A stretch of 7,801 nucleotides of DNA from an uncultured Ruminococcus sp. (lineage in GTDB: Bacteria > Bacillota > Clostridia > Oscillospirales > Ruminococcaceae), in the NCBI GenBank assembly GCA_947589205.1, contig CANQCJ010000097.1, forward strand, positions 1 to 7,801, given 5' to 3'. This document shows, piece by piece, positions 1 to 5,177 of the stretch; position 1 is the stretch's first letter, and every line of letters starts with the position of its first letter. The notes beneath the pieces are model-generated. The model ran no database searches and was not told where the DNA came from. It saw only the letters and a program-made list of their open reading frames with translations. Made by a program: the position numbers and the translations under genes.

Positions 1-1022
<1,022 letters not shown>

Positions 1023-1033
1023 ATATAAAAAAT

Positions 1034-1071
1034 AAAGACAGGACAGCCTTTTTGCAAGCCGCCCTGTCTTT
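1034..1071. terminator. Bidirectional intrinsic terminator between glpK and yajC
   Basis: A perfect 9-base inverted repeat (AAAGACAGG at 1034-1042, CCTGTCTTT at 1063-1071) extends inward with partial pairing to 1047/1058. On the + strand it is followed by TTTAATTTTA. On the - strand the same stem is followed by ATTTTTTAT. It lies 12 bases after the glpK stop and 13 bases after the yajC stop, so it can end transcription of both convergent genes. Confidence 0.85.
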
Positions 1072-1083
1072 TTAATTTTAATC

Positions 1084-1401
1084 TTAATCTTCCTCGTGAA
1101 CGGTGAGATTTTTAGCTACCGCCCATTTCATAACTCTTATCTTGCTTCGGTCGCTTCCGGTCTCGATAACGAGAGTGTCGTCCTTTATCGAGAAAACTAT
1201 TCCGACAATGCCGCCGTTAGTTACCACCTCGTCGCCTATCCTCAGCGCGTTTCTCATATCCGCGTCCTTTTTCTCCTGTTTTTTCTGCGGTCTTATTATC
1301 AGAAAATAGAAGAACACGATAATGAGAACGAGCATTATTACCGACGACCATGCGCCCGCCGTCTGACCGACCGCGACGTTTTGCGTTAAATATGAAAGCA
1401 T
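1084..1401 (-). CDS. yajC: YajC, accessory subunit of the Sec translocase
   Basis: Small single-pass membrane protein of 105 residues, a normal size for YajC. In bacteria it associates with SecD/SecF and the SecYEG channel and has an auxiliary role in protein export. A short N-terminus is followed by one hydrophobic helix (about residues 19-36) and then the family hallmark FLIIRPQKKQEKK (33-45). After that comes a basic-to-polar cytoplasmic domain with RIGDEVVTNGGIVG (54-67), the second conserved block. The ATG start is well supported by an AGGAGG 7 bases upstream. It begins 35 bases after the nfnB stop on the same strand, so co-transcription with nfnAB is likely (inference). The usual neighbours tgt, secD and secF are not in the window. 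Confidence 0.95.
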   Translation of the reverse strand: MLSYLTQNVAVGQTAGAWSSVIMLVLIIVFFYFLIIRPQKKQEKKDADMRNALRIGDEVVTNGGIVGIVFSIKDDTLVIETGSDRSKIRVMKWAVAKNLTVHEED

Positions 1402-1407
1402 AAATTA

Positions 1408-1414
1408 TCCTCCT
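1408..1414 (-). promoter_or_regulatory. Ribosome binding site of yajC
   Basis: On the minus strand this reads AGGAGGA, with the AGGAGG core 7 bases before the yajC ATG. It fixes the start at 1401 and gives yajC independent translation initiation after nfnB. Confidence 0.85.
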
Positions 1415-1436
1415 GTAGTTTTCGGTATAAATGACC

Positions 1437-2837
1437 TTAAGCCTTGTCCCCGCGTATGTACTTGTCTATCGAAGCCGCAGCCTTCTTTCCCGCGCCCATT
1501 GCAAGGATCACCGTGGCAGCACCCGTAACTGCGTCACCGCCGGCGTATACGCCCTGCTTTGTCGTCTGATTCGTCTCCTCGTTGACGATAAGACAGCCGC
1601 GCCTGTCGGCTTCTATGCCTGCGGTGGTGCTCCTTATCAGCGGATTCGGCGACGTTCCGATAGCCATTATTACCGTATCGACATCGAGAGTATACTCCGA
1701 ACCCTCTATCGGCTTCGGACTTCTTCTTCCGCTCGCGTCCGGTTCGCCAAGCTCCATTTTTATACACTCGATACCCTTTACACAGCCGTTTTCATCGCCT
1801 AAGATCTTAGTAGGATTGTTGAGCACCAAAAACTCAACGCCCTCCTCCATAGCGTGATGTACCTCCTCGCGCCTTGCGGGCATTTCATCGAGTGAACGGC
1901 GGTAAACTATATAAACCCTTTCCGCGCCGAGACGCATAGCCGAACGCGCCGCGTCCATAGCGACGTTTCCTCCGCCGACTACCGCAACGCTCTGCGACTT
2001 CTTTATCGGCGTATCGTATTCTTCAAGATAAGCCTTCATGAGATTTATTCTCGTTAAGTATTCGTTTGCCGAATAAACTCCGACAAGGGCTTCGCCTTCG
2101 ATCCCCATAAATCTCGGCAGACCCGCGCCCGAACCGACAAAGACCGCTTCAAAGCCGTCCTCCATAAGCTCGTCGATCGACAGCACCCTGCCTATTACCA
2201 TGTTCGTCATGATGTTTACGCCCAGGTCCTTAAGTCCGTCTATCTCCTTTTGAACGATTGCCTTTGGAAGTCTGAATTCCGGTATGCCGTACATCAGTAC
2301 GCCGCCGGCGGTGTGGAACGCTTCAAATATCGTTACCTCATAGCCCAGCCTTGCAAGGTCGCCCGCGCAGGTAAGTCCCGCAGGACCCGCTCCGACTATC
2401 GCGACTTTATGACCGTTTGTCTGCGGCTTTTCAGCCGCTTCAAGCTTGTCCGAATGCGCCATAGCGTAGTCTGCGCAAAATCTTTCCAGCCTGCCGATAG
2501 CGACCGGCTCGCCTTTAATTCCGCGGACGCATTTTCCCTCGCACTGGTTCTCCTGCGGACAAACTCTTCCGCTTACGGCGGGGAGACTGTTGGTCGAATG
2601 TATTATCTCATACGCGCCGATAAAATCGCCTTGTGAGACCTTAGCCAAAAATTCCGGTATCCTTACCGAGACCGGGCAGCCGGCAACGCAGGGGTGATTT
2701 TTGCAGTTAAGACATCTCTGAGCTTCGTTTACAGCCTCCTGCTCGGTGTAGCCCAAGCATACCTCTTTAAAATTTCTCGCCCTTACCTTTGGCAGCTGTT
2801 CGGCAACGGGAGTTTTCTCCATCTGCATATTAGGCAT
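1437..2837 (-). CDS. nfnB: NfnB-type large subunit of NADH-dependent ferredoxin:NADP+ oxidoreductase (GltD-like flavoprotein)
   Basis: Large subunit (466 residues) of the flavin-based bifurcating transhydrogenase. The complex couples NADH plus two reduced ferredoxins to reduction of two NADP+, and the reaction is reversible. Seen, numbered from the MPNMQME start: an N-terminal iron-sulfur region with C42, C45, C50, C54 and then GRVCPQENQCEGKC (90-103); an FAD Rossmann motif VAIVGAGPAGL (145-155); the NADP(H) motif VAVVGGGNVAMDAARSA (284-300); and the C-terminal FAD block YAGGDAVTGAATV (431-443). Glu96 sits where Nfn enzymes are known to use a Glu ligand to the proximal [4Fe-4S] cluster (family knowledge, not proven here). 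The ATG at 2837 is preferred to an upstream ATG at 2879: a GGGAGGTG lies 6 bases before it, the length then fits the family, and the overlap with nfnA falls to 8 bases. Databases often call such proteins glutamate synthase small chain. The adjacent nfnA and lack of a large GltB-like subunit favour Nfn. Confidence 0.88.
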   Translation of the reverse strand: MPNMQMEKTPVAEQLPKVRARNFKEVCLGYTEQEAVNEAQRCLNCKNHPCVAGCPVSVRIPEFLAKVSQGDFIGAYEIIHSTNSLPAVSGRVCPQENQCEGKCVRGIKGEPVAIGRLERFCADYAMAHSDKLEAAEKPQTNGHKVAIVGAGPAGLTCAGDLARLGYEVTIFEAFHTAGGVLMYGIPEFRLPKAIVQKEIDGLKDLGVNIMTNMVIGRVLSIDELMEDGFEAVFVGSGAGLPRFMGIEGEALVGVYSANEYLTRINLMKAYLEEYDTPIKKSQSVAVVGGGNVAMDAARSAMRLGAERVYIVYRRSLDEMPARREEVHHAMEEGVEFLVLNNPTKILGDENGCVKGIECIKMELGEPDASGRRSPKPIEGSEYTLDVDTVIMAIGTSPNPLIRSTTAGIEADRRGCLIVNEETNQTTKQGVYAGGDAVTGAATVILAMGAGKKAAASIDKYIRGDKA

Positions 2838-3666
2838 TTCTGACACCTCCCGTAAGTCTGCAAGCATGATCCCTTTCAAAGCTCTTATAAGTTGAATTTC
2901 TTCTCATAAGCTCGTCGAAATCCACCTTGTGTCCGTCAAAATCGGGGCCGTCGACGCAGGCGTACTTTATCTTTCCGTCCACGGTAACTCGGCAGCCGCC
3001 GCACATTCCCGTGCCGTCTACCATTATAGGATTGAGCGAAACGAGAGTTTTTATTCCGTAAGGCTCTGTGGTTTTGCTGACAAATTTCATCATCGGAACG
3101 GGTCCTATAGCGATGACCTCGTCGAACTGCGCGCCGTTTTCGATAAGCTCCTTGAGCTTGTCGGTGACGAAGCCGTGATAGCCCGCCGAGCCGTCGTCGG
3201 TGCAAAGATGAAATCTTGCCGATACCGCCTTCATCTCCTCCTCAAGGATAACGATATCCTTGCTTCTGAAGCCCGCGATAACGTCGACCTCAACGCCCGC
3301 GTTAAAAAGAGCCTTCGCCTGCGGATAAGCGATAGCGCAGCCGACTCCGCCGCCTACTACTGCCACGCGCTTTACCTCGCCGTACTCGGTAGCCGTTCCG
3401 AGAGGACCTACCACGTCGAGTATGCCGTCGCCCTCCTCGAGCTGAGCGAGAGCCTTGGTCGAACCGCCGATAGTCTGAAAAATTATCGTGATGCTCCCCT
3501 TCTCGCTGTCGTGGTCTGCGATAGTGAGGGGAACTCTTTCGCCGTATTCGTCCACACGGTAAATGATAAACTGACCCGCCTTAGCCTTGCGCGCTATGAA
3601 CGGAGCTTCTATCTCCATAAGCACAATGGAATCGTTAAGGCGTTTTTTTCTTAATATCTTATACAA
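2830..3666 (-). CDS. nfnA: NfnA-type small subunit, FAD and [2Fe-2S] protein of the ferredoxin:NADP+ oxidoreductase
   Basis: Small subunit (278 residues) that binds FAD and NAD(H) and carries a [2Fe-2S] cluster. It belongs to the ferredoxin reductase-like family that also includes PyrK. Seen: an FAD-binding beta-barrel with GQFIIYRVDE (31-40) and ERVPLTIAD (43-51); the nucleotide-binding motif VAVVGGGVGCAIAYPQAKAL (101-120); IGPVPMMKF (187-195); and a C-terminal cluster site with D217, C222, C225 and C237. That D-x4-C-x2-C-x11-C spacing matches, as I recall it, the Asp plus three Cys ligation described for Thermotoga maritima NfnA. The start codon is TTG at 3666, supported by GGAGGG 8 bases upstream, no in-frame ATG upstream, and a family-typical MYKIL beginning. 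The gene overlaps nfnB by 8 bases (ATGCCTAA), implying coupled translation. Alternative names include sulfide dehydrogenase subunit and dihydroorotate dehydrogenase electron-transfer-like protein. Confidence 0.9.
   Translation of the reverse strand: MYKILRKKRLNDSIVLMEIEAPFIARKAKAGQFIIYRVDEYGERVPLTIADHDSEKGSITIIFQTIGGSTKALAQLEEGDGILDVVGPLGTATEYGEVKRVAVVGGGVGCAIAYPQAKALFNAGVEVDVIAGFRSKDIVILEEEMKAVSARFHLCTDDGSAGYHGFVTDKLKELIENGAQFDEVIAIGPVPMMKFVSKTTEPYGIKTLVSLNPIMVDGTGMCGGCRVTVDGKIKYACVDGPDFDGHKVDFDELMRRNSTYKSFERDHACRLTGGVRNA
2844..2851 (-). promoter_or_regulatory. Ribosome binding site deciding the nfnB start
   Basis: Minus strand GGGAGGTG lies 6 bases before the ATG at 2837 and inside the end of nfnA. 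It supports this start over the ATG 42 bases further upstream. Confidence 0.8.
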
Positions 3667-3673
3667 TTTCCAT

Positions 3674-3679
3674 TCCCTC
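3674..3679 (-). promoter_or_regulatory. Ribosome binding site of nfnA, supports TTG start
   Basis: On the minus strand a GGAGGG lies 8 bases before the TTG at 3666. An ATG in another frame just upstream of the TTG (3672-3670) opens only a four-codon frame ending in TAA and is too close to this site to be a normal start. TTG is therefore the best start. Confidence 0.78.
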
Positions 3680-3730
3680 CGGTCAATATTTTATTCAAAA
3701 AGTTTGTGCCTTAATAGTCTACATCTTAAA

Positions 3731-3759
3731 ATTATACCACATTTATAACTTTTTTTCAA
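3731..3759 (-). promoter_or_regulatory. Near-consensus sigma-A promoter of nfnAB(-yajC)
   Basis: On the minus strand: -35 TTGAAA (3759-3754), an exact 17-base spacer, and -10 TATAAT (3736-3731). The spacer ends in TGG, giving an extended -10 (TGGTATAAT). The predicted start of transcription is near 3724, leaving a leader of about 58 bases before the nfnA TTG. No riboswitch-like structure was seen in that short leader. The site lies in the gap between the lipoprotein gene and nfnA, so it would drive nfnA, nfnB and probably yajC. Confidence 0.82.
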
Positions 3760-3797
3760 GTACCCGAAGCCTTTATTGCATACGAATTAATTATTTT

Positions 3798-5063
3798 TTA
3801 ATAATTTAGTGCATTTATAGCCGCTTCCACGGCAATTTTTTCCGTTTCGAGCCGCTGTTCATCGTTTTCAAAAAGCGTCCGATACCCGTAAAGCGCAAAT
3901 CCGCCGCAGTTGTTTTCAAGCGCATCGCTCACCTGTCTTGCGATAACGCCGCTGTCGTTTTCCAGCTCGCCGCCGTCCGCTATCTTGTAAGCCCCTATCC
4001 CGCAGACCAGCTTTTTATCCCCGTTCACCATGCTTTTCCAGCGTTCAAGGGTCTCGGCGAACGGACAGACCGGGTCGTCGTAGCCGAAATATATCTGCGG
4101 CACGATGTAATCGAGATACCCCTCCTCCGAGCACCATTTTTCCACATCGGCATACAAAATATCGTAATTGTTCCGAACGTTTCCCTGCGGCGAAACGCCG
4201 AAAAGTATACGCTCATCGGTATTTTTTACCGCCGAATAAATTTGCCGCACCATCTGCGAACAATTCTCCCTGCGCCAGCCCTCAAGCGAAAGTCCCCCGG
4301 TGTAAGCCGCAAAGCTGTCCGAATCAAAATCATCGTTTTCCGCGTTCGGATAAAAATAATCGTCGATATGTATCCCGTCCACATCGTAATTTAACGCTAT
4401 CTCCTCCGCTCCCTTTGCGATAAGCTCTCTGCATTCGGCGTTTGCCGGGTCGAGCCAGTATCTTCCGTCGCTTGCTTTTATAAAATATTTTTCACTGTCC
4501 TCATAAAACATATCCCCTATCGCCGTACCCGCCATTTTCTCCATTTGCCCGCCGCTGCAGCAGCGCATGGGATTTATCCACGCATGGAGCGATATCCCGC
4601 GGTCGTGTGCGAGCCTTACCGCTATAGCGAGCGGGTCGAAAAGCAGACCGCCGCCGGGAGACTGGATAAGCTCGTTTTTTGCAAAAAGCTTAGAATCATA
4701 GTACGCGTCTCCGAACGCTCTTGCGTGAAAATAGACCGTGTTGCACCCCAGAGCCGCTATCCTGTCAAGCTCTTTGGCAAACGATAGCGAAAATTCCTTT
4801 TCGCCGCTGCCAAGCATATCGGCAAGCTCTATATAAGACACCCAGACCGATTTTTGAATGTCAAAATTCAGCGGAGAATATTCCTTGGCATTTTCCGAAA
4901 TGTTTTCTTCTTCAACGTTTTCCTGCGTATTTTTTACTATCTCTATCGGTATCGGAGAAGTGCGCTTTAATTTTTCGCCGTCAACTCTCACCTCCGTGCC
5001 CTCCGCCGCCGTACAGCCGCTTAAAATAAGCATTGATAAAATTACAGCTATGATCCTTTTCAT
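3798..5063 (-). CDS. Putative lipoprotein, glycosyl-hydrolase-like family 10 (DUF187/GHL10)
   Basis: Exported lipoprotein of 421 residues. The N-terminus is a lipoprotein signal: KR, a hydrophobic stretch, then the lipobox LSGC with lipidated Cys17. A polar, acidic linker follows (about 18-66), which should hold the enzyme off the membrane. The rest (about 68-421) matches the GHL10 domain, a TIM-barrel-like fold: KSVWVSYIEL (71-80), NTVYFHARAFGDAYY (108-122), ISLHAWINPMR (157-167), YWLDPANAECRELI (202-215), DVDGIHIDDYFYP (227-239), FGVSPQGN (288-295) and YIVPQIYFGYD (319-329). The acidic residues in DPAN and HIDD are the best active-site candidates. Characterised relatives include E. coli DigH (YddW), which cleaves peptidoglycan glycans stripped of stem peptides, so a cell-wall substrate is a reasonable guess, not a demonstrated one. 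It has its own start, with a weak GGACAGG-type ribosome site 10 bases upstream, and follows the terminator of gatB-aspS, so it is probably transcribed separately. Confidence 0.87.
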   Translation of the reverse strand: MKRIIAVILSMLILSGCTAAEGTEVRVDGEKLKRTSPIPIEIVKNTQENVEEENISENAKEYSPLNFDIQKSVWVSYIELADMLGSGEKEFSLSFAKELDRIAALGCNTVYFHARAFGDAYYDSKLFAKNELIQSPGGGLLFDPLAIAVRLAHDRGISLHAWINPMRCCSGGQMEKMAGTAIGDMFYEDSEKYFIKASDGRYWLDPANAECRELIAKGAEEIALNYDVDGIHIDDYFYPNAENDDFDSDSFAAYTGGLSLEGWRRENCSQMVRQIYSAVKNTDERILFGVSPQGNVRNNYDILYADVEKWCSEEGYLDYIVPQIYFGYDDPVCPFAETLERWKSMVNGDKKLVCGIGAYKIADGGELENDSGVIARQVSDALENNCGGFALYGYRTLFENDEQRLETEKIAVEAAINALNY

Positions 5064-5127
5064 AATTACAAGGCCTGTCCTTTCCTTTAAAAAAATTCAA
5101 GCTCTATAATTATATTTGCGCCCGCTC
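5064..5127 (-). other. Leader region of the lipoprotein gene
   Basis: The 64 bases between the upstream terminator and the lipoprotein start hold a TATAAT on the minus strand (5114-5109), a possible -10 element. No convincing -35 lies 16-18 bases upstream, where the terminator T-run falls. A promoter is expected here but not securely placed. Confidence 0.3.
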
Positions 5128-5169
5128 AAAAAAATTCCGCACCGCCTATATTTCCTTTCGGCAGTGCGG
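5128..5169 (-). terminator. Intrinsic terminator of the gatB-aspS fusion gene
   Basis: Minus-strand stem CCGCACTGCC (5169-5160) pairs with GGCGGTGCGG (5146-5137) over 10 pairs with a single G-U wobble, around a 13-base loop. It is followed by AA and seven T residues (5134-5128). It begins 8 bases after the stop codon, which is textbook placement for ending transcription of the fusion gene. Confidence 0.92.
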
Positions 5170-5177
5170 ATAATATT

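Larger units (their letters stand above)
3667..3797 (-). other. Intergenic gap between the lipoprotein gene and nfnA
   Basis: AT-rich 131-base gap holding the nfnA promoter and leader. No GC-rich terminator follows the lipoprotein gene. The only dyad is a pure A/T one (AATTATT and AATAATT, 3789-3795 with 3800-3806) across the lipoprotein stop codon, which is too weak to call a terminator. Some read-through into nfnA is therefore possible. Confidence 0.6.

Noticed and set aside
2838..2879. Upstream ATG extension of nfnB
   Set aside because: It adds 14 residues not typical of the family and increases the overlap with nfnA. The downstream ATG has a strong ribosome site.
2929..3654. Long open frame (241 codons) on the + strand opposite nfnA
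   Set aside because: It lies entirely antisense to a well-conserved gene, has no recognisable domain, and its length follows from the codon bias of the opposite strand.
3789..3806. A/T-only inverted repeat at the lipoprotein gene stop as a terminator
   Set aside because: It contains no G-C pairs, so the stem would be too unstable. It is likely a chance feature of AT-rich intergenic sequence.
5109..5136. Promoter for the lipoprotein gene with TATAAT at 5114-5109
   Set aside because: No credible -35 hexamer lies at 16-18 bases, because that place is taken by the T-run of the upstream terminator. Kept only as a weak possibility in the leader entry.
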